Origin: Paracoccaceae bacterium
Lineage (GTDB): Bacteria > Pseudomonadota > Alphaproteobacteria > Rhodobacterales > Rhodobacteraceae
Direction of reading: 5' to 3'
Assembly: GCA_014762635.1 (NCBI GenBank)
Contig: JABURR010000017.1
Span: 1-64,000, forward strand
Length of the DNA: 64,000 bases
How positions within the stretch are numbered: the stretch's first letter is position 1; every line of letters starts with the position of its first letter. The position numbers and the translations under genes were made by a program. Below the pieces are notes generated by a model, which was not told the origin of the DNA, ran no database searches, and saw nothing but the letters and a program-made list of their open reading frames with translations. Shown one piece after another: positions 41,242 to 51,014 of this stretch.

Positions 41242-41819
41242 GCCGTCACCGGGACCGTGTCGAGGAAGTTCTTCAGCATCTCGTGTCCATGTTCTGATGC
41301 GATGGATTCGGGGTGAAACTGCACGCCTTCGATAGGCAGCGTCTTGTGCCGCAGCCCCATGATCGTGCCATCCTCAAGCCATGCCGTGACCTCGAGGCAA
41401 TCGGGCAGGCTTTCACGCTCGACCACCAACGAGTGATAGCGCGTCGCCTGAATGGGCGAGGGCAGACCCCGGAACACGCCTTTGTCGGCGTGATGGATGT
41501 TGCCCATCTTGCCATGCACGATCTCGTGGCAGCGCACCACCTTGCCGCCGAAAGCCTGACCGATGGTCTGGTGGCCGAGGCACACGCCCAGAAGCGGGGT
41601 CTTCGTCTCGGCCGCTGCTTCGGTCAGGGCCAGGCAGATCCCGGCCTGCGCCGGGTCGCACGGCCCGGGCGACAGGACGATCCCGGCGGGCTTCAGCGCC
41701 ATCGCCTCCTGCACGTTCAGCGCGTCATTGCGTTTGACGACCACATCCGCCCCGAGCTCGCCCAGATAATGAACGAGGTTGTATGTGAAGCTGTCGTAGT
41801 TATCGATCAGTAGGAGCAT
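41238..41819 (-). CDS. trpG: anthranilate synthase glutamine amidotransferase subunit
   Basis: TrpG supplies ammonia from glutamine to TrpE. The 193-residue class I amidotransferase starts [19 protein letters not shown]. It has nucleophile Cys in [15 protein letters not shown] near residue 80 and the His-Glu pair in [14 protein letters not shown] near 172. It is separated from trpE by the yibQ-like gene on the opposite strand, so trpE and trpGD are probably separate transcripts. A longer upstream frame has no family support. It could also serve folate synthesis as PabA. Confidence 0.93.
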   Translation of the reverse strand: MLLLIDNYDSFTYNLVHYLGELGADVVVKRNDALNVQEAMALKPAGIVLSPGPCDPAQAGICLALTEAAAETKTPLLGVCLGHQTIGQAFGGKVVRCHEIVHGKMGNIHHADKGVFRGLPSPIQATRYHSLVVERESLPDCLEVTAWLEDGTIMGLRHKTLPIEGVQFHPESIASEHGHEMLKNFLDTVPVTA

Positions 41820-41942
41820 TAGCGCTGGTATCCGCGAAAAAGGGTGATTACGCAGGGTTGACGCGGTATACATGGGCTGAGGCAGTATCGGGGGTCAAGG
41901 GCAGGATTGCATCTGACCCCGGCAAGAGACGGAGAGAGTGAC

Positions 41943-43061
41943 GTGGCGCGCTTCTTAATGGGCATCATAGTTGGGGGTGTCGTTGCAGGGATCATGATCG
42001 CTGCGGCGTCTTTCTATACTGATCGGATAGAGCTTGCGCCGCAGCCGCGTGACTTCACGACCCGGACTCCGGATACGCAGGACCCTGAAACCGGGAACGG
42101 TGCCGGTGGGGCGTCAACTGAAATGGCGGGACAACCATCCGCGCCGGAATCCTCCGGCGTAAATGTCGATTCGGAACCATCCGACGGCGCGGCTCCGGCG
42201 GGAGAGGTATTCGTCCAGACTGATGGCGCAGCCCCGGCACAGCCCTCGGCGGTGGGGGTCGACATTGGGTCTGCTCCGGCCGGAGATGGTGGGGCAGTTG
42301 ATGGCGCTGGTGTCGTGGATCCTTCGCTGGCAGCGACTGACTCTGTGCCATCCGGAGTTGAGCCAACCGCTCCAGAGCCCGAGGTGGTCGGGCCTCCCAT
42401 CGAGGCATTCGCCGCTACCTTCGAAGATTCGGCCAATCGGCCGCTGGTCGGTATCGTGCTCATCGATGAGCCGGGCAACCGGCCTTCGGCCGACAGCCTG
42501 ATGTCCTTGTCTTTCCCGCTGACCTTCGCGGTGGATGCGACTGATAGCGGCGCGGCCGAGGCGATGGACTATTACCGGCAGGCCGGGCATGAGGTCGCGG
42601 TTATCGTGCCTCTCTCTGCTGGCGCGGGGCCGGATGGCGCCGAGGCGGCAATCTCGGGGGCGCTGGAAACAGTTCCCCAGGCCGTGGCGGTGATGGATAT
42701 TCCTTCTGCCGAATTCCAAGCCGATCGCGCCGTGGCCGGGCGAATCGTGGAAATGATGGAGGCCTCGGGCCGCGGCTTCCTCACCTATGCGCGCGGCTTC
42801 AATTCCGCCCAGCAGATCGCGCTGCGTGACAATGTTCCCGCGGCGCTGGTGTTCCGGGACATCGACAGCGACGCGCAGGATCAGGCGTCCATCGGCCGTT
42901 TCCTAGATCAGGCCGCGTTCCGAGCGGGGCAGGCGGATCGGGTGGTGCTGGTCGGTCATAGCCGCCCCGAGACCATCGCCGCCATCGTGGAATGGAACCT
43001 GGGCAACCGCGCGGCCATGGTGGCGCTGGCGCCGCTCTCCGCGACGTTGCTCGCCCGATAA
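41943..43061 (+). CDS. divergent polysaccharide deacetylase, YibQ-like
   Basis: The 372-residue protein has an N-terminal membrane helix or signal anchor (residues 1-25). A disordered Pro/Gly/Ala/Ser-rich linker covers roughly residues 30-165. A C-terminal divergent polysaccharide deacetylase domain starts near GIVLIDEPGNRPSADSLMSL and includes AVMDIPSAEFQADR and VVLVGHSRPETI. Substrate and activity are unproven. The GTG start follows GGAGAG; an ATG five codons later is possible. It lies between trpE and trpG on the other strand, an arrangement I recall from Rhodobacter. Confidence 0.82.
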   Translation: MARFLMGIIVGGVVAGIMIAAASFYTDRIELAPQPRDFTTRTPDTQDPETGNGAGGASTEMAGQPSAPESSGVNVDSEPSDGAAPAGEVFVQTDGAAPAQPSAVGVDIGSAPAGDGGAVDGAGVVDPSLAATDSVPSGVEPTAPEPEVVGPPIEAFAATFEDSANRPLVGIVLIDEPGNRPSADSLMSLSFPLTFAVDATDSGAAEAMDYYRQAGHEVAVIVPLSAGAGPDGAEAAISGALETVPQAVAVMDIPSAEFQADRAVAGRIVEMMEASGRGFLTYARGFNSAQQIALRDNVPAALVFRDIDSDAQDQASIGRFLDQAAFRAGQADRVVLVGHSRPETIAAIVEWNLGNRAAMVALAPLSATLLAR

Positions 43062-43065
43062 GAAC

Positions 43066-44580
43066 TCAGCCGTTGCCGGTGCGGGTGAAAAGGCCCGCGT
43101 CGGCGGCGGCCTTGCGGATCGCCTTCGACTTGTTGACCGTCTCCTGGTACTCGGCCTCCGGGTCGCTATCATAAACGACGCCGCCGCCGGCCTGGATATA
43201 GAGCTTCTGGTCCTTCAGAACTGCCGTGCGCAGGGCGATGCACATGTCCATGTCCCCGCCTGCGCTGAAATAGCCCACACCGCCGCCGTAGACGCCACGC
43301 TTTTCGGGTTCCAGCTCGTCGATGATCTCCATCGCGCGGACCTTGGGCGCGCCCGAAACGGTGCCCGCGGGCAGACCCGCCAGCAGAGCCGACAGCGCGT
43401 CGTGTTCCTCTGACAGCTCGCCCACGACGTTCGAGACGATGTGCATCACGTGGCTGTAGCGCTCGATGATGAACTTCTCGGTCGGGCGCACGGTGCCGAT
43501 CTTGGCGACGCGGCCCACGTCGTTCCGGCCCAGGTCCAGCAGCATCAGATGCTCGGCCAGTTCCTTCTTGTCGGCCAGCAGGTCGTCTTCATGCGCCTTG
43601 TCCTCTTCCGGGGTGGCGCCGCGCGGGCGGGTGCCCGCGATCGGGCGGATTGTCACCTCGCCACCGAAAACCCGCACGAGGATCTCGGGGCTGGCGCCGA
43701 TGACCTGGAAACCGCCGAAGTTGAAGTAGAACATGAAGGGCGATGGGTTCGTCCGCCGCAGCGAACGGTAAAGCGCGAAGGGAGGCAGCGGAAAATCCTG
43801 CGTCCAGCGTTGGGACGGCACCACCTGGAAGATGTCGCCCGCGCGGATGTAGTCCTTGGCCTTCTCGACCGCGGCCTTGTAGTCCTCATGCGCGAAGTTC
43901 GAGACCGGCTCGCCCAGGGAAGCGGTCTCACCAAGATCGCGGCCCATCTCGGCGGGCTGGCGTTCCAGGTCGCGCACCGCGTCCATGACCCGCTCGGCGG
44001 CTTGGGCATAGGCGGCCTTGGCCGACAGGCCCGACCCGGTCCAGGCGGGGGACACCACGGTTACCTCGCCCTTCACGCCGTCCAGAACCGCCACGACCGA
44101 GGGGCGCAGGAGCATCGCGTCGGGTGTCCCGATCGGGTCTGGATTGACGTTCGGCAGGTGCTCGACCAGCCGGATCATGTCATAGCCGAGGTAACCGAAG
44201 AGGCCTGCCGAGGCGGATGGCAGATCATCCGGCAGTTCGATCCGGCTTTCGGCGATCACCGCGCGCAGGGTGTCCAGCGGATGCCCGTCCAGATCCTCGA
44301 ACGCGTCCCCGTCGAACCGGGCCTGCCGGTTGATCCGGCTCTTCTCAGCCCGACAATCCCAGATCAGGTCGGGCTTCATTCCGATGATCGAGTAGCGTCC
44401 GCGCACCTCGCCGCCGGTTACGGATTCCAGCACGAAGCTGTTCTGCCGCGCCTCGGTCAGCTTGAGCATCAGGCTCACCGGCGTGTCGAGGTCGGCAGCA
44501 AGCCGGGTATAGACCACCTGGTTATTACCAGCCTCGTAGCCCGCTTCGAACTCGGCGAAGGAGGGAGTCAGCGCGGCCAT
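43066..44580 (-). CDS. trpE: anthranilate synthase component I
   Basis: TrpE makes anthranilate from chorismate with ammonia from TrpG. The 504-residue product has the tryptophan feedback site LMLKLTEARQNSFVLESV near residues 37-54. The chorismate-binding domain carries IAGTRPRGATPEEDKAHEDDLLADKKELAEHLMLLDLGRNDVGRV near 318-362, then SGAPKVRAMEIIDELEPEKRG near 420 and the C-terminal QAGGGVVYDSDPE. Its ATG shares a base with the upstream ppiD stop (TGATG), so it is likely co-translated with a periplasmic chaperone. No trp leader peptide is visible. Confidence 0.97.
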   Translation of the reverse strand: MAALTPSFAEFEAGYEAGNNQVVYTRLAADLDTPVSLMLKLTEARQNSFVLESVTGGEVRGRYSIIGMKPDLIWDCRAEKSRINRQARFDGDAFEDLDGHPLDTLRAVIAESRIELPDDLPSASAGLFGYLGYDMIRLVEHLPNVNPDPIGTPDAMLLRPSVVAVLDGVKGEVTVVSPAWTGSGLSAKAAYAQAAERVMDAVRDLERQPAEMGRDLGETASLGEPVSNFAHEDYKAAVEKAKDYIRAGDIFQVVPSQRWTQDFPLPPFALYRSLRRTNPSPFMFYFNFGGFQVIGASPEILVRVFGGEVTIRPIAGTRPRGATPEEDKAHEDDLLADKKELAEHLMLLDLGRNDVGRVAKIGTVRPTEKFIIERYSHVMHIVSNVVGELSEEHDALSALLAGLPAGTVSGAPKVRAMEIIDELEPEKRGVYGGGVGYFSAGGDMDMCIALRTAVLKDQKLYIQAGGGVVYDSDPEAEYQETVNKSKAIRKAAADAGLFTRTGNG

Positions 44581-46427
44581 CAGGGGAACTGGGCATGCAC
44601 GGCGTTGATCGCCGCCTGGTTCAGAGAAATCCCGGCATCCTGCTGCACGTCGGCCACGAAGGCCCCCAGGATGTCGCGCGCAATCGCCTGGATCGTGGCA
44701 TCGTTCAGCCGCTCGCGGATCGCATCCACGTCAGGGTCATTGGAATCGGGCGGCAGGATGTCTTCAAGCAGCACAAGGGCCACCTGATCCTCGCCCTCCA
44801 CGATCCGGGTCTTGCCTTTCTCCATCTCGAACACGGTCTCGATGAGCCGGGCAGGAGGGCCCTCGATGAAATCGTCGCGGGTGATGTCGGTTTCCGCGAT
44901 GGCCTGAAGGCCAAGTGTGTCGATGGCCTCTCCACTATCAACCCGTGCCTGCAGCGCTTCGGCCTGCGAACGCAGCAAGTTGGCCATAGCCTGAGCTTCC
45001 CAGCCTGCGATTACCTCTTCGCGGACGGTTTCGAAGGATTGCAGCCTCGGCTCCAATACCTCTTCGAGACGCATGGCGAAGATACCGCCGTCCTCGAGTT
45101 CCAGGACCTCCGGGAAATCGCCCTCGGCCAGCGCATTGACCGGCTCGCCAAAGGCGGCATAGGCGGCGATACCCTCGGAAACGCCCGGATACCAGTCGAT
45201 CGAGCCCATCTGCATGGCGGTCTCACTGGCCAGTTCCTCCAGCGTTGCGCCACTGGCCAGAAGATCGTCGATCCCCTCGATCCGGTCGCCGATCATGCGC
45301 CGTGCGCTTTCGGTCGCCAGTTCATCGGCCAGTTCGTCGCGCACATCCTCGAACGGGGTTTCGCGCGCCGCGAGGATCCCGTTCACCCGGAAGATCGCTG
45401 GGCCCAGGTCGGTTTCGGCAGGGCCTGCAACGCCGGGTTCCTCCAGCGCGAAGACCGCGTCTCCCGCGGAACCGAGGGAGGCCTTGGTCACGTCGCCCAT
45501 ATCCACGTCCACGAGCGACAGGCCGCGATCCTCGACGATGGTTTCGAAGCTTGTCCCGCCGTTCAGGCGTTCCATCGCGGCGTTCGCTTCCTCGGTGGTG
45601 CCGAAGATCAACCGCTCGACCAGGCGGCGCTCGGGGACATTGTATTCGTCACTGCGCTCGTCATAGAGCGCGCGCAGGGTGGCCTCGTCGGTTTCCACCT
45701 CGTCGAGCAGGAATTCCGGAAGCAGCCATGCGTAGGTGATGCGCTTGGTCTCGGGCAGGGTATAGGCGTCGGCGTTCTCGTCAAAATAAGCGCGCAGTTC
45801 CGCGTCCGTCGGCTCGGCCAGCGGCTCTTCGATGAGCGCGGGAGAGACGGCCACCCAGGTGAAATTGCGACGCTCGGCGAGCCAGTTCATCACCGCGTCG
45901 CCGTAGGCCTGCGGCGGCTCCAGCCCGGCGACAAGCGCGCCCTGCAGGATGGTGCTGGCTGTGTTGCTGCGGATATCGGCCTCGTATTCGCGCACGCTCA
46001 TGCCATTGCGCACCAGAACGTCCTCGTAGGCGGCACGATCGAACTGGCCGTCCAGCCCCTGGAAGCCAGGGTTCTCAACGATCTGTCGGCGCACCGAGGC
46101 ATCCCCGACCGAGAGCCCTGCAAGCCGGGCTTCCTCCTCGAAGGCGGCTTCGGCCAGCAAGCGCTGGCGCACCTGGATGTCGATCCCGAAGGCTTGCGCC
46201 TGCGACAGCGTGAACTGCTGCCCGGTCTGCGCGGCGAGGGCCTGAAGCTCCTGCTGCAACTCGCGGCCATAGGCCGGGACGCTGATCTCGGTCTCTCCGA
46301 CCGCGCCGATGGAGCGGACGTTGCCGCCGAAATTCGTGGCGCCAAACCCGGCAAGGCCGGCGATCAGCAGGATGACGATGACGCCGCCGAAGTTCTTGGC
46401 GGCCTTGCTTTTGAACCCAAGGGACAT
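44580..46427 (-). CDS. ppiD: membrane-anchored PpiD/SurA-type peptidyl-prolyl isomerase
   Basis: The 615-residue product has an N-terminal cytoplasmic stub, one membrane helix (residues 12-32), and then a SurA-like N-terminal chaperone domain. Central parvulin-like regions include AYFDENADAYTLPETKRITYAW near residue 213, and the C-terminus is helical. The layout matches PpiD, which helps outer-membrane and secreted proteins fold in the periplasm. Rotamase activity cannot be judged from sequence. It sits between gpt and trpE and shares a TGATG junction with trpE. Confidence 0.88.
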   Translation of the reverse strand: MSLGFKSKAAKNFGGVIVILLIAGLAGFGATNFGGNVRSIGAVGETEISVPAYGRELQQELQALAAQTGQQFTLSQAQAFGIDIQVRQRLLAEAAFEEEARLAGLSVGDASVRRQIVENPGFQGLDGQFDRAAYEDVLVRNGMSVREYEADIRSNTASTILQGALVAGLEPPQAYGDAVMNWLAERRNFTWVAVSPALIEEPLAEPTDAELRAYFDENADAYTLPETKRITYAWLLPEFLLDEVETDEATLRALYDERSDEYNVPERRLVERLIFGTTEEANAAMERLNGGTSFETIVEDRGLSLVDVDMGDVTKASLGSAGDAVFALEEPGVAGPAETDLGPAIFRVNGILAARETPFEDVRDELADELATESARRMIGDRIEGIDDLLASGATLEELASETAMQMGSIDWYPGVSEGIAAYAAFGEPVNALAEGDFPEVLELEDGGIFAMRLEEVLEPRLQSFETVREEVIAGWEAQAMANLLRSQAEALQARVDSGEAIDTLGLQAIAETDITRDDFIEGPPARLIETVFEMEKGKTRIVEGEDQVALVLLEDILPPDSNDPDVDAIRERLNDATIQAIARDILGAFVADVQQDAGISLNQAAINAVHAQFP

Positions 46428-46513
46428 GGTCTGCCTCTGTTACCTTCGGGGCGAATGTGTAGGGGGTTGCGCCAGCCGGGACAAGGGCGGAAGCGGCTGC
46501 CCGGGGCGACGGG

Positions 46514-47017
46514 TCAACTGTTGCCGCGATAGGGTTCCACGTATTGCAGCGCCATGTCCCAGGGGAAGAAGATCCAAGTGTCCTGGCTGACCTCGGTGAT
46601 GAAGGTGTCCACCATGGGCCGACCCTTGGGCTTGGCGTAGACCGTGGCGAAATGCGCCTTGGGATAGAGCTTGCGCACCAGTTCCAGTGTCTTGCCGCTG
46701 TCCACAAGGTCATCGACGATCAGGATGCCCTCACCATCGCCCATCAGCGCCGCGTCGGGGGCTTTTAGAACCAGTGCCTCGTCCTGCGTCTGATGGTCGT
46801 AGGATTTCACGCTGATCGTGTCCACGGTGCGGATATCGAGTTCCCGCGCGACGATCATCGCCGGCGCCATGCCGCCGCGTGTGATCGCCACCACGGCCCG
46901 CCACTCGCCACTCTCGGGGCCCGAGGCGTCCAGACGCCAGGCAAGGGCGCGGCTGTCCCGGTGAATCTGGTCCCAGCTTACGTGGAAGCCTTTCTCGTGC
47001 GGCAGTCTGTCGGACAT
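46514..47017 (-). CDS. gpt: xanthine phosphoribosyltransferase
   Basis: Gpt salvages xanthine and guanine to nucleotides using PRPP. The 167-residue product has the hydrophobic N-terminal [15 protein letters not shown], the PPi loop [11 protein letters not shown] near residue 45, and the PRPP motif [13 protein letters not shown] near 97-109. It closes with the purine-site segment [11 protein letters not shown]. Length and motifs match the E. coli Gpt group. It lies 86 bases upstream of ppiD on the same strand. Confidence 0.95.
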   Translation of the reverse strand: MSDRLPHEKGFHVSWDQIHRDSRALAWRLDASGPESGEWRAVVAITRGGMAPAMIVARELDIRTVDTISVKSYDHQTQDEALVLKAPDAALMGDGEGILIVDDLVDSGKTLELVRKLYPKAHFATVYAKPKGRPMVDTFITEVSQDTWIFFPWDMALQYVEPYRGNS

Positions 47018-47065
47018 GATCTCCCCCGTCTTGATTTGGCAAAGGTGTTACGGTCAAAGTCGTCT

Positions 47066-47812
47066 TCATTGCAATTGATATTGCGCATTCTGCACGAGGA
47101 TTGTCGGCAGTTGGCGTGTGTCCTCGAAGGTATTGTAGGCCGGGGCGAGGCTTTGCCAGAAGCCGAACCACGCGTGACCTTCGGCCTGTGCAAGACGCGC
47201 CTCGGTCATCCGAAAGGGAAAGGCGTGCACCGGAACGGCGGGGTGCCCGGCGTCCAGCGCGGCCTCGACCAGAACGTAGATTTCCTCGATCGCGGGGTCG
47301 GTCATCGCGTAGCATCCGATCGACACGCATTTGCCGTGAACCATCAGGAAGCTGCCGGTTCGCCCGTTCGCGCGGTCAAACGCGTTGGGAAAACCGAGGT
47401 TGAACGAAAGGTGGTATCGCGATCCCGGGTTCAGGGCGCTTCGGTCCACGTTGTAGAAGCCTTCGGGGGCTTGCCGGTCGCCTTCCTGCAATTTCGGCCC
47501 CAGGCCGCCGGAGAAACTGCAGATCGGGTAGGCTCGGAACAGGGCGTAGCTGTCGCCGTCCGCGACCCAGAGCTCAAGTTCTGCTTCTTCCTTGAAGATG
47601 CGGATATGAACCGGGGCGCCGAAGGACAGCCCTTTTTCTTCAAGCGCTTGTGTCAGAAGGGGGCGTTGGCGCGCGCGAATCTCTGAAATGTCCGCGCGCA
47701 GCCCGAGGTTTTCGGCGACTTGCGTGGGCAGCAAGTGGCTCCGGGCACCGATCGCTAAGGAAAGCGCCGCGATCAGCGCAACAGAAACGGCAAGCCAGAG
47801 CCGCCGTCTCAC
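47066..47812 (-). CDS. YafK-type L,D-transpeptidase family protein
   Basis: The 248-residue exported protein has a signal anchor in residues 5-25, then a YkuD-like catalytic domain with HIRIFKEEAELELWV near residue 68. The active-site segment HGKCVSIGCYAMTD near residue 155 contains the catalytic cysteine. YafK/DpaA relatives detach Braun lipoprotein from peptidoglycan rather than forming cross-links, so hydrolysis is plausible here. A GTG start overlaps the fabI stop (GTGA). It follows fabI. Confidence 0.88.
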   Translation of the reverse strand: MRRRLWLAVSVALIAALSLAIGARSHLLPTQVAENLGLRADISEIRARQRPLLTQALEEKGLSFGAPVHIRIFKEEAELELWVADGDSYALFRAYPICSFSGGLGPKLQEGDRQAPEGFYNVDRSALNPGSRYHLSFNLGFPNAFDRANGRTGSFLMVHGKCVSIGCYAMTDPAIEEIYVLVEAALDAGHPAVPVHAFPFRMTEARLAQAEGHAWFGFWQSLAPAYNTFEDTRQLPTILVQNAQYQLQ

Positions 47813-48615
47813 CCCTTGGAAATATCCGGCGCGTCGACGGCCTTCATGCCGACCACGTGATAGCCCGCGTCGACGTGCAGGTTTTCACCCGTGGTGCCCG
47901 AGCCGAGGTCCGACAGCAGGAACAGGGCGGCCTTGCCCACATCCTCGATGGTGACGTTGCGGCGCAGGGGCGAGTTGTACTCGTTCCACTTCATGATGTA
48001 GCGGAAATCGCCGATACCCGAGGCGGCCAGCGTCTTGATCGGACCGGCCGAGATCGCGTTGACGCGGATGCCGTCCTTGCCCAGATCCTCGGCCAGGTAT
48101 TGCACCGAAGCCTCGAGCGCCGCCTTGCAGACGCCCATGACGTTGTAATGGGGCATGACCTTTTCGGCACCGTAGTAGGTCATGGTCAACAGCGACCCGC
48201 CATCCGTCATCAACTTCTCGGCTCGCTGGCAGACGGCCGTGAAGGAATAGACCGAGATGTCCATGGACATGGCGAAATTCCCACGACTGGTGTCGACGTA
48301 GCGCCCACGCAACTCGTTCTTGTCGGAAAAGCCGATGGCGTGAACCACGAAGTCCAGCTTGCCCCAGGCGGATTCCAGTTCCTTGAACAGCGCGTCGATG
48401 GAAGCCTCGTCGTTGACATCGCAGGGCAGCACAAGATTCGAGCCAACTTCCGCGGCCAGCGGGTCCACGCGTTTCTTCAGTTGCTCGCCCTGGTACGAGA
48501 ACGCCAGTTCGGCCCCCGCATCGGCACAGGCCTTGGCAATGCCCCATGCAATCGACTTGTCATTGGCAAGGCCCATAATGAGCCCGCGCTTCCCCTGCAT
48601 CAGATTAGTCGACAT
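47809..48615 (-). CDS. fabI: enoyl-ACP reductase FabI
   Basis: FabI performs the last reduction of each fatty-acid elongation cycle with NADH. The 268-residue short-chain dehydrogenase-like product has [23 protein letters not shown] near residues 13-35. The divergent catalytic pair is in [24 protein letters not shown] near 145-170 (Tyr-x6-Lys), with [16 protein letters not shown] near 192. The protein belongs to the triclosan-sensitive FabI class. It heads fabI, L,D-transpeptidase, gpt, ppiD and trpE on the minus strand and is divergent from pdxH. Confidence 0.97.
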   Translation of the reverse strand: MSTNLMQGKRGLIMGLANDKSIAWGIAKACADAGAELAFSYQGEQLKKRVDPLAAEVGSNLVLPCDVNDEASIDALFKELESAWGKLDFVVHAIGFSDKNELRGRYVDTSRGNFAMSMDISVYSFTAVCQRAEKLMTDGGSLLTMTYYGAEKVMPHYNVMGVCKAALEASVQYLAEDLGKDGIRVNAISAGPIKTLAASGIGDFRYIMKWNEYNSPLRRNVTIEDVGKAALFLLSDLGSGTTGENLHVDAGYHVVGMKAVDAPDISKG

Positions 48616-48754
48616 CCGCTGTCCCCTGGCCGCTGTTTATTGGTTGAAGTGCTTTAGACAAAAGCCCCAGTGGCATCAAGTCTGGCCGCCGGGGATAGGC
48701 GGGTTGCCGACCGGCTGCGTCTGTTCTACCTCAGGGGAAACGAGGGGGAACAGA

Positions 48755-49360
48755 ATGGCCGAGCGCAGCGGAATTTTCGCGGGGGGCGACCCCTTCCAGC
48801 TTGTTCGGGACTGGATGGCCGAAGCCGCGAAGTCCGAGCCGTCGGATCCGAACGCGATGGCGTTGGCCACAGCCGACAGCGACGGGCTGCCCAACGTGCG
48901 GATGGTCCTCCTCAAGGATATCGAGGAGGACGCCTTTGTCTTCTACACCAATTATGACAGCGCGAAGGGTCAGGAACTTTCGGCCAATCAGCAGGCGGCC
49001 TTCGTGATCCACTGGAAATCGCTGAAGCGGCAGATTCGCGTCAGGGGCTTCGTGGAAAAGGAAGACGGACCACAGGCGGATACCTATTACAAGTCGCGCG
49101 CCCTGCAGAGCCGGATCGGGGCCTGGGCGTCAAAGCAGTCCCGGCCGCTGGAATCGCGTGCAGCACTCGTGGCCGAGGCGACTCGGCTTGGCGTGAAGCT
49201 GGGAACCAACCCGGATCGCCCACCGTTTTGGGGCGGATTCCGCATTCGACCGCTCGAAATCGAGTTCTGGGCCGATGCAAAGTTTCGCCTTCACGACAGA
49301 TTCCGTTGGAAACGTGCCACTATTAACGACGCATGGGAGATAGATCGGCTTTACCCGTGA
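48755..49360 (+). CDS. pdxH: pyridoxine/pyridoxamine 5'-phosphate oxidase
   Basis: PdxH oxidises PNP or PMP to PLP using FMN and oxygen. The 201-residue product has [28 protein letters not shown] near residue 30, [16 protein letters not shown] near 65 (FMN and phosphate contacts), IRVRGFVEK near 95, and the C-terminal [23 protein letters not shown]. The start follows GGGGGAA. The longer upstream frame is antisense to fabI and was not used. Confidence 0.96.
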   Translation: MAERSGIFAGGDPFQLVRDWMAEAAKSEPSDPNAMALATADSDGLPNVRMVLLKDIEEDAFVFYTNYDSAKGQELSANQQAAFVIHWKSLKRQIRVRGFVEKEDGPQADTYYKSRALQSRIGAWASKQSRPLESRAALVAEATRLGVKLGTNPDRPPFWGGFRIRPLEIEFWADAKFRLHDRFRWKRATINDAWEIDRLYP

Positions 49361-49395
49361 CTTTTCCGTAGCTTGAGTTTACGAATTGTGTCGGC

Positions 49396-49411
49396 CAAGA
49401 AAAATTTCTTG
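49396..49411. promoter_or_regulatory. short dyad upstream of the cold-shock gene
   Basis: CAAGAAA-AA-TTTCTTG is a 7+7 inverted repeat 64 bases before the cold-shock gene start. It could be an operator or part of a cold-responsive 5' leader RNA. There is no T-run to make it a terminator for pdxH. Confidence 0.4.
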
Positions 49412-49475
49412 ATCTTGCGGCGGAGGGTGTCACAAGAGCGTTCTGTTGGGGCTAAGACGCTAGAAAGCGCGTGGG

Positions 49476-49997
49476 ATGACAGATGAGAGCCGGACGGCGG
49501 AAGCCGTGCGAGGGCATGTTAAATGGTTTGATCCTTCCAAAGGATTTGGATTTGTGATCGCTGAAGATGGTGGGCCTGACATTTTGCTGCATGCAAATGT
49601 TCTGCGGAACTTTGGCCAAAGTTCCATTGCGGACGGTGCACACGTGTCTCTTCTCGTTCAGAACACTGCGCGTGGAAAGCAGGCCGTTCAGGTCATGGAA
49701 ATCCACGCCCCCGATTCTGAATCCGTGATTCTGGAAGAAGACGAGGCCGAGACCGCGCAGGACGGGCCGCTGGTTCCCGCACGGGTCAAGTGGTTCGACA
49801 AGGCCAAGGGCTTCGGTTTTGCCAATGTTTTCGGCAGCAGCGAGGACGTGTTTCTTCACAGCGAGGTTCTGCGCCGGTCGGGTCTTGCCGATCTGCAGCC
49901 GGGCGAGGCAGTCTGCCTGCGCGTGATCGAAGGGCAGCGCGGTCGCATGGCGACCATCGTTGCCGCCTGGGACGCGGCCAATTGCCAAGAGTCATGA
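49476..49997 (+). CDS. double cold-shock-domain protein
   Basis: The 173-residue product has two cold-shock domains joined by an acidic linker (about residues 80-95). The first has VKWFDPSKGFGFVIAEDGGPDILLH near residues 15-39, and the second VKWFDKAKGFGFANVFGSSEDVFLH near 105-129. RNP1 (KGFGF) is intact in both, so both can bind single-stranded nucleic acid as RNA chaperones. The stop overlaps the downstream DUF192 start (ATGA). No other csp gene is near. Confidence 0.95.
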   Translation: MTDESRTAEAVRGHVKWFDPSKGFGFVIAEDGGPDILLHANVLRNFGQSSIADGAHVSLLVQNTARGKQAVQVMEIHAPDSESVILEEDEAETAQDGPLVPARVKWFDKAKGFGFANVFGSSEDVFLHSEVLRRSGLADLQPGEAVCLRVIEGQRGRMATIVAAWDAANCQES

Positions 49998-50455
49998 TCC
50001 GCTGGATTTCGATCCTGCTGCTGGTCCATCTTCCGACGCTTGCCGCCGCGGCCTGCAGCGAGGGCGTGGTCGATCTGCGCGGTGACTGGGGCCAGGCCCG
50101 GTTCCAGGTCGAGATCTCCGACGATCCCGAAGAACGCAACCGCGGCCTGATGTTCCGCGAATCCATGCCGCGCAGCGCCGGGATGCTCTTCATCTACGAG
50201 GAGCCGCAGCGGGTGGCGTTCTGGATGCGCAACACGCTGATTTCGCTGGACATGATCTTCCTCGACCCCTCGGGCACGGTCACCCGCATCCACGAAAACG
50301 CCGTGCCGCTCGACGAGACCCCGATTCCCGGCGGCAACAACATCCAGTCCGTACTCGAGGTCAATGCCGGCATCGTCTCGCTCTACGGCATCGACGAGGG
50401 CTCGGAGCTTCGGCATCCCGGTCTGGATCAATCCGTGGCGGCCTGGGGCTGTTGA
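49994..50455 (+). CDS. DUF192 family exported protein
   Basis: The 153-residue product has a signal peptide of about 19 residues ending LAAAA. The DUF192 domain begins FQVEISDDPEERNRGLMFRESMP and contains GMLFIYEEPQRVAFWMRNTLISLDMIFL. Members are small periplasmic or membrane-linked proteins of unknown function. Its ATG lies in the ATGA overlap with the cold-shock gene, so the two are translationally coupled despite unrelated roles. tRNA-Pro follows 41 bases later. Confidence 0.88.
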   Translation: MIRWISILLLVHLPTLAAAACSEGVVDLRGDWGQARFQVEISDDPEERNRGLMFRESMPRSAGMLFIYEEPQRVAFWMRNTLISLDMIFLDPSGTVTRIHENAVPLDETPIPGGNNIQSVLEVNAGIVSLYGIDEGSELRHPGLDQSVAAWGC

Positions 50456-50496
50456 CGCTTTTCTTCCGTGTGCGGAGCCGCTAAAGGACAACCCGT

Positions 50497-50573
50497 CGGG
50501 GCGTGGCGCAGCCTGGTAGCGCGACGGTTTTGGGTACCGTAGGTCGTAGGTTCGAATCCTATCGCCCCGACCA
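50497..50573 (+). tRNA. tRNA-Pro (anticodon TGG)
   Basis: The 77-base sequence folds into a cloverleaf with acceptor stem CGGGGCG / CGCCCCG, D-arm GCGCAGCCTGGTAGCGC, anticodon loop TTTGGGT (TGG) on ACGGT/ACCGT, T-loop GTTCGAATC and an encoded CCA. C1 pairs with G72, a proline tRNA identity feature. Confidence 0.97.
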
Positions 50574-51014
50574 TTTCCTGAATGTCACTGCATTTGCCCG
50601 GTTTACAGCCGTGCTTCCGCGTCCGGTTTCTTCCGCCGACTCGGGGCGTCGTGGGGTCTGGATGCATACCGGAAAAGAGTTTCTGAGCGCTTGGCCTTCT
50701 CCGGTCTTGTCCTCGCGAATTGGTTTCTCGCCCGAGACACCCATCCGACTCCCCCCCGAAATGATGTATGGGCGCCCGTCATAGCCCCGCGGTCCTTGCA
50801 CCGCAGATTACGATTCGGAGTAGGGCCGGTTTCACTTCGGCGCCAAACCCCTTGATCAGCATGGGCTGAAACCCGTTCGAAGCGCGATCAGCCCTTGGTG
50901 TGTTGTTGAAAGATGCCTGCTACATCTTGTGGCCGCGGCTCAGGGAAAATCCGTCGGGTCAACAGAAAAATTCGCTGTTTGAGGCAGATATTTCCGTTGA
51001 CCGCGGGCGCCTCC

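Noticed and set aside
50503-50784. Small ORF over tRNA-Pro and the following gap
   Set aside because: It starts inside the tRNA, has no ribosome site or family pattern, and is most likely chance.
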